64,000 bases of DNA from Rosistilla ulvae (GTDB taxonomy: Bacteria > Planctomycetota > Planctomycetia > Pirellulales > Pirellulaceae): positions 3,038,001 to 3,102,000 of the forward strand of contig NZ_CP036261.1 in NCBI RefSeq assembly GCF_007741475.1, in the 5' to 3' direction. The notes under the pieces were generated by a model. That model was not told where the DNA came from. It did not search any database and was given only the letters and a program-made list of their open reading frames with translations. Positions 48,524 to 58,497 of this stretch are shown in pieces. The translations under genes were made by a program, and so were the position numbers. How positions within the stretch are numbered: position 1 is the stretch's first letter; each line of letters starts with the position of its first letter.

Positions 48524-49240
48524 ATGAACGAACTGGTTCAGGTGTTATTGTTGACGACGATGGCGGGAGCGGCGATTCCGATCGGCGGTGCGATCGCGAT
48601 GGTCGAGCGGATTTCGCCGCAGTGGCTCGAAGAGGAGTTCCGGCACAGTGTGATCGCCTTTGGCGGCGGTGTGTTGATCTCCGCCGTTGCGTTGGTGCTG
48701 GTCCCCGATGGTGTGAAGGCGTTGTCGCTGGGATGGATCGTGGCGGCGTTTGTTGCCGGGGCGATCGTGTTTTGGGGGCTGGAGACCTTGTTGGCGCGAT
48801 CGCAAAGTTCGGTCGCTCAATTGGTGGCGATGCTGTCCGACTTTATTCCCGAGGCAATCGCGCTGGGAGCGGCGTTCGCGCATGGCGAAAGCACCGGAGC
48901 GCTGCTGGCGGTATTGATCGCACTGCAAAACCTGCCCGAGGGGTTTAATGCGTTCCGCGAGCTGAGTGTGAGCGGTAACGTCCGCGGCGGCAAGTTGGTG
49001 TTGATGCTCGCCGCCTGTGTTCCGTTGGGGCCGCTGGCCGGTTGGATCGGGTACCATCATCTGGCCGAGTACCCCAGCGTCGTCGGCTTTATCATGCTCT
49101 TCGCCGCCAGCGGAATCCTGTACCTGACGTTTCAAGATCTGGCACCGCAGTCCCGCAGCGAGAGCCAGCGTGCGCCGGCGATCGGTGCGGTGTTTGGTTT
49201 CCTGTTGGGAGTCGTGGGGCAGGTTTTGCTCGACGGCTGA
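48524..49240 (+). CDS. ZIP family metal transporter
   Basis: A 238-aa membrane protein with about eight helices. The two ZIP motifs are DFIPEAIALGAAFAHGES and LQNLPEGFNAFREL. It would import Zn2+ or a similar divalent metal. GGGAGGAG precedes the ATG at 48524 and decides the start; the open frame upstream to 48395 is not likely used. Confidence 0.88.
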   Translation: MNELVQVLLLTTMAGAAIPIGGAIAMVERISPQWLEEEFRHSVIAFGGGVLISAVALVLVPDGVKALSLGWIVAAFVAGAIVFWGLETLLARSQSSVAQLVAMLSDFIPEAIALGAAFAHGESTGALLAVLIALQNLPEGFNAFRELSVSGNVRGGKLVLMLAACVPLGPLAGWIGYHHLAEYPSVVGFIMLFAASGILYLTFQDLAPQSRSESQRAPAIGAVFGFLLGVVGQVLLDG

Positions 49241-49303
49241 AATGGGAGCGGCTTCTGAGAACCGTTCGAACTCCAGCCGTTGCGGCCTGCCGTCGAGAGA
49301 CGC

Positions 49304-50002
49304 TTACGCCAGGTCGATGAGCATGATTTCGGCGTCGGTCGTGGCGGTGATCTCTAACGTCGATTCGTCGCTGATCGCCGCGCCGTCGCTGGTGGCCATC
49401 GCCTGGCCGTTGAGCGCGATCGAGCCGCGGAGGACTTGTAACCAGCCGTGTCTTCCTTCGGCGAGCGGTGTCTGGGCGGAGTGGTTCGCGTCCAGCTTCG
49501 ACAGGAAAATCCGAGCGTCCTGATGGATCGAGAGCGAACCGTCCGCTCCATCGGGTGAGGCCACCATCCGCAGCGTGTTGGTAAGTTCGCTATCGTCGAA
49601 ACGCTTCTGCTCATAACTCGGAACAATCCCCGATCGGCTCGGGTGCAGCCAGATCTGATAAAGATGGGTCGGTTCATCGGCCGAAGGGTTGAATTCACTG
49701 TGCGTGATTCCCGTCCCCGCGGTGATCCGCTGGAATTCGCCCGGACGTAAGACCTCGCCATTGCCGAGTGAGTCCTTGTGTTCCAACGCCCCCTGCAGCA
49801 CATAAGTAACGATCTCCATGTCGCGGTGCGGGTGCGTGCCAAACCCACGGCCGGCAGCGATATGGTCCTCGTTGATCACCCGCAAGGCACGAAACCCCAT
49901 CTGTGCCGGATCGCGGTACGATGCGAAGGAAAACGTGTGGTGTGTGTTGAGCCAACCGTGATCGGCATGCCCACGGTCATCGGCTTTGCGAACCTTGATC
50001 AT
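49304..50002 (-). CDS. Pirin family protein
   Basis: A 232-aa bicupin. The N-terminal cupin has TFSFASYRDPAQMGF and the metal site FGTHPHRDMEIVTYVLQGAL with His/His/Glu. Pirins of the YhhW type have quercetinase activity in vitro; their physiological role is unclear. GGAG lies before the ATG. The gene is convergent with ZIP. Confidence 0.92.
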   Translation of the reverse strand: MIKVRKADDRGHADHGWLNTHHTFSFASYRDPAQMGFRALRVINEDHIAAGRGFGTHPHRDMEIVTYVLQGALEHKDSLGNGEVLRPGEFQRITAGTGITHSEFNPSADEPTHLYQIWLHPSRSGIVPSYEQKRFDDSELTNTLRMVASPDGADGSLSIHQDARIFLSKLDANHSAQTPLAEGRHGWLQVLRGSIALNGQAMATSDGAAISDESTLEITATTDAEIMLIDLA

Positions 50003-50301
50003 TGCGATACTCCTCTACTTCTCCAATCAAGTCGGCTGTGCGTAAATAGTTTACACGTAAAGCATTGGCGAGTCAAGGAGGAGGCGGTTGGTTCCGGGAC
50101 AACACCGTTTCTCCCCTTTGGTGCTCCACCTGGTCGACGCGATGGCGTCTGCCGGACATGCCACCAATCGACCCAGGGGACCAGGCGGCCACAGTGACTC
50201 GGGGCGTTGAACGAAACCAATTCGTGATGTTGTGGACGGCGACCTGAATCTTAGCAATCTGAAGGACGGATCCGCCATGACGTTCCCGAGTTGCCGCTTT
50301 G
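50003..50301. other. Intergenic region without a gene
   Basis: About 300 bp with no convincing frame, repeat or hairpin. Confidence 0.4.
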
Positions 50302-51204
50302 TCATTCGTTCGGGATGGAGCCGGAACCGAATTGGCCTTTCTTACTGGCCGGTTTGGGGGCCGCGGATCCGTCGGCGGCTTGTGAGTTGAGAGACCAGTC
50401 GTAGTCGAGAAACGCGACCGATGTTTCGTTGCGGGAAGCTCGGAGGATCGCCTGTTTGACTCCGTCGTCCTCGACTCGATCGGCTAGCCATGGCAGATAA
50501 CCGCCGACGGGGGCCCAGTCGCCGCCGTACCAGTCCAACAGCGGACTCAGTCGGAGTGTGTCGCTGGCCGCGTCATAGGTCACGTATTTTGTTTGGTTTG
50601 CGAATTGAATGCTCTGGTCCTCTAACTGTTTTGTTAGGCGGGGCCCAGTGTAGGCTTCGGCCCGGATCGCCGGGCAACTCTTCGCAGCGCAAACCAAGGC
50701 GACGTGGATACGAGGTTCGCGAAATCGCTTGCGGATCAACTCGTGTTCGATCTCGTTAAGGCTGAACGTTTCGCCGTACAGGATGTGTTCTTTCAGATCA
50801 AAAAACTCGGTCCCTTCGACGTTGTAGTTCATCACCGAATCACGAATTTTGTGAGTGATGACGCCATTGATGACAAACGCGTTGTAGGCATTGCAAAACA
50901 GTGCCAACTGATCCGCCGACGTGGTCAACTTGCTGGGCTCTGATTCGGAAAGCTGCCGCAAGTAGGTGCGAAAAAGGTGATCGCGAGCGATGCCGTCGTA
51001 GTCTACCAACCCGTTCTCGACGTGTGTCTTGAGTAGATAGTCCCATAATGCATGGTCGACGCCCGACGCATCGGGATGCGGCGTCGGTTTGGTCGACAAC
51101 TGCACCTCTTGAAACGCTTTGGCCGCGACGACGATCGGTACGGAGAACGAAACGATCGCCAGCCAGAAAAAGGGGCCATAATAGGACGCTTTGCTTTTAT
51201 TCAT
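50302..51204 (-). CDS. DUF547 family exported protein
   Basis: A 300-aa protein with an N-terminal signal or anchor segment (about 12-28). The DUF547 core is LALFCNAYNAFVINGVI, then HVALVCAAKSCPAIRAEAYT, including the conserved CxxxxCP. Function of the family is unknown. AGGAA precedes the ATG. It begins 47 bp after the flavoprotein/polyferredoxin gene and likely shares its transcript. Confidence 0.88.
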   Translation of the reverse strand: MNKSKASYYGPFFWLAIVSFSVPIVVAAKAFQEVQLSTKPTPHPDASGVDHALWDYLLKTHVENGLVDYDGIARDHLFRTYLRQLSESEPSKLTTSADQLALFCNAYNAFVINGVITHKIRDSVMNYNVEGTEFFDLKEHILYGETFSLNEIEHELIRKRFREPRIHVALVCAAKSCPAIRAEAYTGPRLTKQLEDQSIQFANQTKYVTYDAASDTLRLSPLLDWYGGDWAPVGGYLPWLADRVEDDGVKQAILRASRNETSVAFLDYDWSLNSQAADGSAAPKPASKKGQFGSGSIPNE

Positions 51205-51251
51205 CGGTTGTGTTCCTGCAATTTGCTTCTGTGATGTGTGGCTTCGCGTCG

Positions 51252-53657
51252 TCAGACAACTTCGCGTTTTCGAGGTTTGATCAATGGTGAGTTGACGATA
51301 GGAAGCGATGCTGACGCATTCTGTTTTGCGATGGGCAAGTCACCTAGATGCAGGATCTCCATCGGGCAGCGAACAATGCACTCATTGCAGCCGACGCAGG
51401 GTGAATCCTCCAAAGTGATCGGTTCGCCTTTCAACGCGCTCGATTTGATGTCGATCCCCATCTGGCAGTACTGATTACAAACGTTGCAGTCGATGCACTT
51501 GCCTTTCTCCGGCGTGATTTTGAATTGAGACCAGCGTCCCCAAAAGTTCATCCAGAACGCCAATGGACACCACATCCGGCACCACACACGTTGTCCAAGG
51601 AACGGATACAGGCCGATTGCGACCGCGCCGGCCAGGGCCGTTCCAACCCACAAGTTGTATTGCCCCAGCGGTCCTTCAAATCCGTAGAGATCGGCGATCG
51701 TTGCAACGGTGGCCAACGCGACAAAGATGAAACCCATCCGCTCCATCTTGCGAGGCGTATCACCCTTGGGCCCGCGGTGGCGAAAACCATTGCCGACGGT
51801 TTCTGCGAGCGCTCCGCACGAACAGATGTACGAGCAGTAGATCTTTCCCCAGCGAATCGTCACCAGTGGAATCACGATGAAGGTCAGGACAGCTGCCCAA
51901 ACGACACCGACGACCGCGACGGTATGCCACCAGGCGGGATCGCCGGGCCCAACCGCTGGATCGACGTTGAAAGCTCCCATGTTCAAAGGCCACGCATTCA
52001 GCGATCGAGTCAGCAGCGGTGTCCACGGATTGCGACCGATGAAGACAGCAAGGAACGTCGGAATCCCCCACCACAAGGTCCACTGCGTTGCGATGATCGT
52101 CAGGTTCCGCCGCCAGATCAGCCGATGGTTTGCCTTGATCGCCCAGTACAAACCGAATCCGGCGATCGCCGAGAAGTAGACCAGGTAATAGAGTCCGTAG
52201 GCATTGCTGAAGTACTTCGGGACAACGTTGTACAACCAAGTAAAACCTGGCACAAAGTAGGGGCCATCGCCTGCTGCAGATGGATCGAGTGTGAGGACGT
52301 CCGGTGCAACCAGTGATCCTGCATACAGCAAACCGCCGGCGATCAGCATGGAGGTTGAGTGCGGTATGTTGAACAACGCAGCATGCCCGCGCGATTGCAT
52401 GTTTCCATTGATGAGTTTCAACGCCAGCAGGCTGAGCCAAGCGATTGGCAGGACGGTTCCCGTCAGAAACGCGGCGAAGCCCAGTTGTGTCGGTCCTACG
52501 ATCGACTCCAACCCTGGTAGCAACAGCTTGCCCTCGCCCGCCGCATCGGGGTGAAACACAAAGTTTTTTGAGTAGAAATAAACGAAGATGCCGACGAGCA
52601 AACCGACGACAGACAACGCCAGCCGCTTGCCAGTCCAAACGCCGTCGAGTTCCAGCCCCATATCCATCAGGAAATCGACCGGCGGAAGCGTTCCTATCTG
52701 CACGATCACATGGTCGTTCGCCAACGTGTGTGATTGCCCATCGACGTCGATATCGACTTCGTCGTCGCGTATCGCTTTGAGATTGCTCTGGTACAGAATG
52801 TTCAGCCGACCATCGCGTTGGGCCTGTTCAATCAACTGGCGATTTTCTTCTTTGGCTCGAAACAGGTCATCGCCGCGATACGAAAGGGTGACCCGGTTGT
52901 GTGGCATCAACAGCAGGGCTGCTTCGATCGCCGAGTTCCCTCCACCGACGACCATGATGTCGGCATCGTTGTAGTCTTCCGGAGTGTGCAGTCGGTAGGT
53001 GACCTTTGCAGCGTTGTCAGCACCGGGGCACTCGAGTAGTCGTGCCTGACCTTGCCGCCCAACTGCGACCAGCACTTGTTGTGTCGGAAACGATTTCCCC
53101 GATTTCGTCTCGACCTCGAACCGCCGCTCTCCAACCTTCCGTACGCGATCAACCTCAGTCTCTTCCTTGATGTGCAACTTCCTTTCGTCAACCAAGCGAT
53201 TGACTCGGGCCAGAAATTCGTCCTTATCCAAGTCTTCGTCGAAATCGAGCTTGCTCTCATTGCGCACAAACTGCGGCTCGGCGTAGACCTTCTTACCGGG
53301 CGGAAAGCTGCGAACGGTACTGGCAATTTTGTTGCGTTCGAGAACGACATACTTCAGCCCCCGTTCCTGCGCCTCCATCGCGGCGGACAATCCGGCAGGT
53401 CCCGCACCGATGATGACGAGGTCGAGCCGCCCATCATCCGCCGCCGTCCCATCATCGAATTTCATCTTCGCGATGACGCTGGCGCCCTGATTCGCGGCCA
53501 CTTTGACCAGCGGCAGCCCCGTGACATCGCCAATGACGTAGATGCCTTTCACGCTCGATTCGTAACGGCCATTGACGATCGGCAGGATTTCCTGCGGCGG
53601 GACCGTGGCAAAATAAGACGTCTTCTTGCGGTCCGACTTGGTTACGTTTGCCGCCAT
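51252..53657 (-). CDS. Flavoprotein fused to a NosR/NapH-like polyferredoxin membrane protein
   Basis: An 801-aa protein. Residues 20-66 hold a thioredoxin-reductase-type ending, SSVKGIYVIGDVTGLPLVKV. The FAD Rossmann motif follows at 80-92 (LVIIGAGPAGLSA) and the NAD(P) motif at 233-247 (DIMVVGGGNSAIEAA). After residue 340 six or more membrane helices occur. CSYICSCG (608-615) and WCRMWCP (692-698) are NapH/CcoG-like. Two 4Fe-4S clusters follow: C721/724/727/731 and C754/757/760/764. It would carry electrons from NAD(P)H through flavin to iron-sulfur centres at the membrane; the acceptor is unknown. GGGAGGT precedes the ATG. The domain order is unusual; see findings. Confidence 0.9.
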   Translation of the reverse strand: MAANVTKSDRKKTSYFATVPPQEILPIVNGRYESSVKGIYVIGDVTGLPLVKVAANQGASVIAKMKFDDGTAADDGRLDLVIIGAGPAGLSAAMEAQERGLKYVVLERNKIASTVRSFPPGKKVYAEPQFVRNESKLDFDEDLDKDEFLARVNRLVDERKLHIKEETEVDRVRKVGERRFEVETKSGKSFPTQQVLVAVGRQGQARLLECPGADNAAKVTYRLHTPEDYNDADIMVVGGGNSAIEAALLLMPHNRVTLSYRGDDLFRAKEENRQLIEQAQRDGRLNILYQSNLKAIRDDEVDIDVDGQSHTLANDHVIVQIGTLPPVDFLMDMGLELDGVWTGKRLALSVVGLLVGIFVYFYSKNFVFHPDAAGEGKLLLPGLESIVGPTQLGFAAFLTGTVLPIAWLSLLALKLINGNMQSRGHAALFNIPHSTSMLIAGGLLYAGSLVAPDVLTLDPSAAGDGPYFVPGFTWLYNVVPKYFSNAYGLYYLVYFSAIAGFGLYWAIKANHRLIWRRNLTIIATQWTLWWGIPTFLAVFIGRNPWTPLLTRSLNAWPLNMGAFNVDPAVGPGDPAWWHTVAVVGVVWAAVLTFIVIPLVTIRWGKIYCSYICSCGALAETVGNGFRHRGPKGDTPRKMERMGFIFVALATVATIADLYGFEGPLGQYNLWVGTALAGAVAIGLYPFLGQRVWCRMWCPLAFWMNFWGRWSQFKITPEKGKCIDCNVCNQYCQMGIDIKSSALKGEPITLEDSPCVGCNECIVRCPMEILHLGDLPIAKQNASASLPIVNSPLIKPRKREVV

Positions 53658-53740
53658 CGTACCTCCCTGTACGGATTGAGATTGATTTCGAGAGCGGCGT
53701 TTCCTGAAGTTATCAAAGAGCGATCACGCCAACGGACCGA

Positions 53741-55261
53741 TTATGGAATCCGTTCCAATTGCTGTCTGTGAACTGACGCACCAACGGACGACGGAGAGAG
53801 AATTGGCGTCTGAGCGTGACGCGGCGACTGAAGCAGCAACGCCAAGACATTGTCGGTAAAGACGGGATCCGCGGTTAGTTTGCGGTGGCTCGTGTGCAGG
53901 AACGTGACGCTATCCCAACGAATGGGGGAAGCGGGGCGTGTTGAAACGGCGTCGACAGGCTGCTCGGTCATTACTGCGCTGTGCCGCGTGGTCGTGTCGT
54001 CACCGGGCACGCTGTGCGCGACTTCCAGCTGTCCGGATTCCGTGTCGATGGACATCACGGCGGGCGTTTCAATCGCGTCGCCAGCGTACAGATGCAACGT
54101 GACTCCCGGCGGTGGCGTCGCCGGAATATCGAGCGACTGGTGGAATTGCTTGGCTTTGAGCAAACACTTGCGTTGATGATCCAGAGCAATACACTCGCGC
54201 GCTTCGCGATCAGCAACATCCGGCAACAGTTCTTGCAAGATGGCGTCTTGGTTCGGATCGGCTAATCCCCATTTCATCTGCCGCCACAGCTCTGGATCGT
54301 AAAAGTCATATGCTTGATCGGAATTCTTGGCATCGACGAGCGTTTGATGACGCGGCCGCGGTAACATCTGGTAGATCGATGGCATCGTTCCCAACCCCGC
54401 CGGTGGATAATAGGGAAGCACGCGCGACAACTGATGTCCATTGACCAGGTCCCGAAGCGCGAACGCCGATCCGGCATTGGGAGTTCCGACCATCACCAAC
54501 CGCTCCACGTTTCTCGCTCCCTCCCAGTCCAGCGTTGGCAACGAACCATCTTCGGGCAGCTGCTGCGAACCGTACCGTAAGTAATATCGGGAGAGCAGGC
54601 CGCCGAGAGAATGCGCCACGATGTCGAATCTGATCTCCGTGTCGGTGATTCCGTACCGGTTTGCGTACTCAGCTCGAATGTATTCACGCTTCTCGGCGAT
54701 GAATCGATCGAGCAACGCCGCGTTCTCCGCGACGTCTCGCCGCCAGTCGTAGTCGAACTGGAAACAGGTGAAGTGCTCGTCCCCATAATTGAACTCATCC
54801 GATTTGGGAGCGGAGGAATCGCGATATCCACCGACGCCGAGGGTTTGAAGTATCTGGTTGTACGCTTGCAGTTCCACCGGTATCCCGAACACGCTCAATT
54901 CCAAGTACGCCAGTGTTCCATCGCTGTGAACGCTGTCTCGCAATTGTGACAGCGGAACACCCTGGCCCATCGGCAACGATACCTCTGCAAGATCGTCGGA
55001 TTGCTGACGACGAAAACGAATCTTGTCGTACTTCCCCCAGACGATCTTACCGGTCTCTTCATCGACCAGCCGTGAACCCAACACGCCCGGGATCACGATC
55101 ACCGGATTGCGTTCATAGTCGGGCCGCTGCGCCAGAGGGTTGTAGATCGCGGCAAGCGACGAATTGGGATGGTCCGTCGCACAGCCGGGGACAAACAAGA
55201 GCAGAGCCAACGCGGGGAGCAACAGACTGTGCGCACGAAGAGAAGATCGAACCGCCATCAT
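53741..55261 (-). CDS. LCAT-like lipoprotein acyltransferase/lipase
   Basis: A 506-aa exported protein with a lipobox ending in Cys27 (LLFVPGC). NPVIVIPGVLGSRLVD starts the alpha/beta hydrolase of the lecithin:cholesterol acyltransferase type. The nucleophile is in DIVAHSLGGLLSRYY (GxSxG as AHSLGG). WRRDVAENAALLDRFI and MVGTPNAGSA are further family marks. It would hydrolyse or transfer acyl chains of membrane lipids at the cell surface. I chose the start at 55261 because it gives the lipoprotein signal; the frame extends upstream to 55522 without sense. Confidence 0.85.
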   Translation of the reverse strand: MMAVRSSLRAHSLLLPALALLLFVPGCATDHPNSSLAAIYNPLAQRPDYERNPVIVIPGVLGSRLVDEETGKIVWGKYDKIRFRRQQSDDLAEVSLPMGQGVPLSQLRDSVHSDGTLAYLELSVFGIPVELQAYNQILQTLGVGGYRDSSAPKSDEFNYGDEHFTCFQFDYDWRRDVAENAALLDRFIAEKREYIRAEYANRYGITDTEIRFDIVAHSLGGLLSRYYLRYGSQQLPEDGSLPTLDWEGARNVERLVMVGTPNAGSAFALRDLVNGHQLSRVLPYYPPAGLGTMPSIYQMLPRPRHQTLVDAKNSDQAYDFYDPELWRQMKWGLADPNQDAILQELLPDVADREARECIALDHQRKCLLKAKQFHQSLDIPATPPPGVTLHLYAGDAIETPAVMSIDTESGQLEVAHSVPGDDTTTRHSAVMTEQPVDAVSTRPASPIRWDSVTFLHTSHRKLTADPVFTDNVLALLLQSPRHAQTPILSPSSVGASVHRQQLERIP

Positions 55262-55992
55262 GGCATCGATGCAGCAATACGCCACCAGCTGAACCGACCG
55301 ATGAGACTCGGTTGCATTGTTAACGATCCAATGCAGCGGGGCACGAGCGAACCAAGCAGTGATGGCAAACACCGCCCAGGCGGCAGGAATGGGATTGTCT
55401 TTCGTCCATGGTTGCATCATCGAGGTCGTCCGTGACCAATTGAAAGAGACGGTAGCCAAAGCTACGTTTTCGAGCATCAGCAGCGCGATGTGCGAACGGA
55501 TGCCAGGCTTCCGCTCCGCCATTCGCTATTCAGTGGCCATCGGAATGCATGTTTCCAATCGTCGCATCCGCAGACTGCCGAGTCTGTGAGACTCAACACA
55601 ATTGCTGGTGAACTGAAGATGTGCCGCGTTGCTAGCAGGAGTTTTCCGGTTGAACGAAGCAGACCGGTTTGTAATTTCCCGTATTCCTCGGGCTGGAAAT
55701 GCGTCGTCCGATTGAGGTGACACACGGCGACAAACCAAACTCAAACCTCGCCCCGACCATTCTCGCGAGCTGGCTTACGATAGATAGGACGCTTCACGTC
55801 ACCTGACGTCGTTAAACGGTGAACTGCGACAACGGTGAGGCACTTCACAGACCACAGGCTCCGGTATTTCGTAAATCAATCCTCACCCGTGTGTGTCGGC
55901 TCACACAGCAAACGGACTTGCCTAGCCGATAGGAACAAGACAGAAGTTCTGGTTCCTCGTTCCCCCGTGCCAACCTTTCGTAAGGATGCCCA
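55262..55992. other. Intergenic region without a supported gene
   Basis: Open frames of up to about 90 codons occur on both strands, but none has a start signal and a family. A minus-strand extension of the LCAT frame (to 55522) could be a short missed gene. No repeat is seen. Confidence 0.45.
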
Positions 55993-56274
55993 ATGTCTCG
56001 AAAATTACTCGCCACTGCGTCAGTTGTTGGCATTGCTACGCTTGGATGCTTGCTGCTTTCCGGATGCCGCCAATCGGGAGCCTGCCACAACGGTAGCTGC
56101 CCCGCTCCTTCGGCCAGCTATGGATCGCCTTCGCAATCACAACCCGCGTATCAGGGTTCTGGATCGAGCAATTCGACGCTATCGCCTCCAACTCCCGCCC
56201 CAACGCAAAACTACTCATCTCCGGGCGGTTCGGGCACACGTTCTGCACCATCTGGCGGCTCGGGCACACGTTAG
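55993..56274 (+). CDS. Small Ser/Gly/Pro-rich lipoprotein
   Basis: A 93-aa protein with signal peptide and lipobox LLLSGC at 20-25. Two more Cys follow (ACHNGSC). The rest is low complexity, ending with a repeated SGTRSAPSGGSGTR. AAGGAT stands before the ATG. No function known; such small lipoproteins are common in planctomycetes. Confidence 0.7.
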   Translation: MSRKLLATASVVGIATLGCLLLSGCRQSGACHNGSCPAPSASYGSPSQSQPAYQGSGSSNSTLSPPTPAPTQNYSSPGGSGTRSAPSGGSGTR

Positions 56275-56467
56275 GCGATCCAGGAACCGAATAGATGATG
56301 CGATTCTTGAGGCGGCGGAATGGCAGCCTATTCGCCAACACAAGCGTCTACAAAAAGTTTCCTTGAATTGTGTAAGCATCGCACGGGTACACCGTCTACT
56401 CTTGCGAAGTGCTTCACGTTTCCGACGTGACGCAGATACAATTTGCATCCGAAACGAAGTCGGCCCT

Positions 56468-56689
56468 ATGGAAACAGAATTGTCCAGCGATCGAGATCAA
56501 CAAGTCGCCGGGGCTTCCGTCAAACAGCAACATGCCGCATCTCATCAACCCGTTGCACCGACGCAGCGCTGGCGTCTCGAACGCCCGTCCCACGTGCTGA
56601 GGGCATTGCCTGAAGCGATCATCGAAGGGGATTACGGTTGCGCTGCGAGTTGCCAGGAAGCGGGCGATAGGATCGGAGCCGCTCAATGA
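56468..56689 (+). CDS. Hypothetical 73-aa protein coupled to Pit
   Basis: Its stop overlaps the Pit start (ATGA at 56686-56689). The sequence is rich in Gln, His and Ala, then has HVLRALPEAIIEGDYGCAAS. No family recognised. Pit genes usually follow a PhoU-like DUF47 gene; here this short frame takes that place. It may be real or only a leader. Confidence 0.45.
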   Translation: METELSSDRDQQVAGASVKQQHAASHQPVAPTQRWRLERPSHVLRALPEAIIEGDYGCAASCQEAGDRIGAAQ

Positions 56690-57792
56690 TCGTCCTTCTT
56701 GCCCTCGTTGCTGGCGTGTTGCTGGCCTACGCCAATGGTGCGAACGACAATTTCAAGGGCGTCGCCACGCTTTACGGCAGTGACACGACGACGTACCGCC
56801 GAGCACTCGTGTGGGCGACGGTAACCACTGCGGCAGGTTCGCTGACCGCCGTTTGGCTCGCTCGCGAACTACTCGAACGATTCTCTGGCAAAGGAATCGT
56901 TCCCGACGCGCTGGTCGCTCAGAACGAATTTGGCGTTGCTGTCGCGTTGGCGGCGGGCGTGACGGTGATGCTCGCGAGCCGCCTTGGGTTTCCAATTTCA
57001 ACCACTCACGCTTTGGTGGGTTCGATGGTCGGCGCGGCGGGGGCCTCAACGTTTGCCGTCGATTGGAATGTTCTTTCGACCAAGCTGATGGCACCGCTGT
57101 TGCTAAGCCCACTGATTGCGATCCTCGTAACGGCAGTCCTCTATTTGACGTTTCGTCGAATTCGGATCGCGATGGGGATTACGAAAGAGACCTGTCTTTG
57201 CAGTGGCCGCGAGGTCGTCGAGGTCGTTCCATTGGGATCGTGCGCGATGTCGATGTCGCGTGCCGAGGAGCTTTCAATCAGGTTGGGAACCAACGTCAGT
57301 TGCCGAGATCACTATGCCGGTAACCTAGTGGGTGTCGACGCGCGGCAGACGCTCGACACGATGCATTTTCTTTCCGCAGGAATGGTGAGCTTTGCGCGTG
57401 GACTAAATGACACGCCAAAGATCGCCGCGCTGCTTCTGATTGTTCCCGCTCTGAATTCCCTGACCGCGACAGTCGTCTGCGGCTTGGCGATCGGCATCGG
57501 CGGCTGGTTCGGTGCGAAGAAGATCGCCGAGAAGCTGAGCCACGGAATTACTGAAATGAACGCAGGCCAGGGATTCTCCGCAAATCTCGTCACGTCGATC
57601 CTGGTCGTCTTCGCAAGTCGCTGGGGCTTGCCCGTATCGACCACTCATGTTTCGTGCGGCGCACTGTTTGGCATCGGAAGCCTAACCGGTCAAGCGAACT
57701 GGAAGTCGATAGCTCATATCTTGCTCGCCTGGGGCACAACCCTACCCGCCGCTGCGCTAATCGGCTGGCTCGTCTTCAACGCGTTAACGTAG
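56686..57792 (+). CDS. pit: Inorganic phosphate transporter, Pit family
   Basis: A 368-aa membrane protein. The two PiT repeats are GANDNFKGVATLYG with FPISTTHALVGSMVGA, and FARGLNDTPKIAAL with LPVSTTHVSCGALFGIG. It imports phosphate (or metal phosphate) with protons or sodium. A hydrophilic loop with five Cys (about 165-205) divides the halves. The start is fixed by the ATGA overlap with the 73-aa frame. Confidence 0.93.
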   Translation: MIVLLALVAGVLLAYANGANDNFKGVATLYGSDTTTYRRALVWATVTTAAGSLTAVWLARELLERFSGKGIVPDALVAQNEFGVAVALAAGVTVMLASRLGFPISTTHALVGSMVGAAGASTFAVDWNVLSTKLMAPLLLSPLIAILVTAVLYLTFRRIRIAMGITKETCLCSGREVVEVVPLGSCAMSMSRAEELSIRLGTNVSCRDHYAGNLVGVDARQTLDTMHFLSAGMVSFARGLNDTPKIAALLLIVPALNSLTATVVCGLAIGIGGWFGAKKIAEKLSHGITEMNAGQGFSANLVTSILVVFASRWGLPVSTTHVSCGALFGIGSLTGQANWKSIAHILLAWGTTLPAAALIGWLVFNALT

Positions 57793-58497
57793 CCCAGACC
57801 ACGCGTTTTCATCCAAATTTCGACACGATAAAGCCGCTGAACACTCGGTGCAACGCGATCGCGAGGTATCTCGCCACCTCCGATAACGCGATTCCTCTGC
57901 TGCACGATGCCCCTCTGTCGGCAATGATCGGATGCACCGTCGCCCCAAGACGCCAATAAATACTGAAGACTAAGCAGGTTGGGTGTTTCGAGAACCTGTA
58001 GACCGGTGATCGACCTGCACAAGCAGTAAAGCGAGTGAGCGCGAAGATTTTTGGAACAAGGCCCACGAGAAGGGAAACCAGCTCGATTCCCCGGCCCCCC
58101 CTGATTTTTTTGCATGGTGTGGGCAATAAAACGTCTGCAGCAACTCCGATGTCGAGTTTACGAACGGCTATGTCATCAGCCCAGGGCGGTATACGAACTC
58201 TGTAAACACCGCATCGATGTCGGCAGCAACCATCGTTATAGGCCCCTCGGTGGGCGAAACAATCCTGTTCGACCTGTGACAGAGGAACCATTTTTAGGAC
58301 AGGCATCGCACGGCGATCACGGTGTTGACGAAAACTGGAGGCTGGACTGGTGCCGGGCGGATTGGCGGTTGTGATGGATCTTACTGGGACGCAAATTAGC
58401 TTGCGGTGACCTCGATTCTCACGGTGACTTTACAACGGTAGCCGGATTCGTGCGAGGATTCTGGTGAGAGGGAGCGTTAGGAGGTCACCCCGTCGGC
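57793..58497. other. Intergenic region without a supported gene
   Basis: Open frames on the minus strand (57809-58306) read as non-coding. No terminator or repeat stands out. It lies between Pit and the transposase. Confidence 0.45.

Noticed and set aside
55317-55589. Short frames on both strands in the gap before the small lipoprotein
   Set aside because: No ribosome site and no family; both strands are open, so neither can be supported.
55477-55725. An 82-codon minus-strand frame
   Set aside because: It is Thr/Ser/Arg-rich without signal or domain, in a region where other frames are also open.
57809-58306. A 165-codon minus-strand frame between Pit and the transposase
   Set aside because: It has no start signal or family, and competing frames are open in the same stretch.
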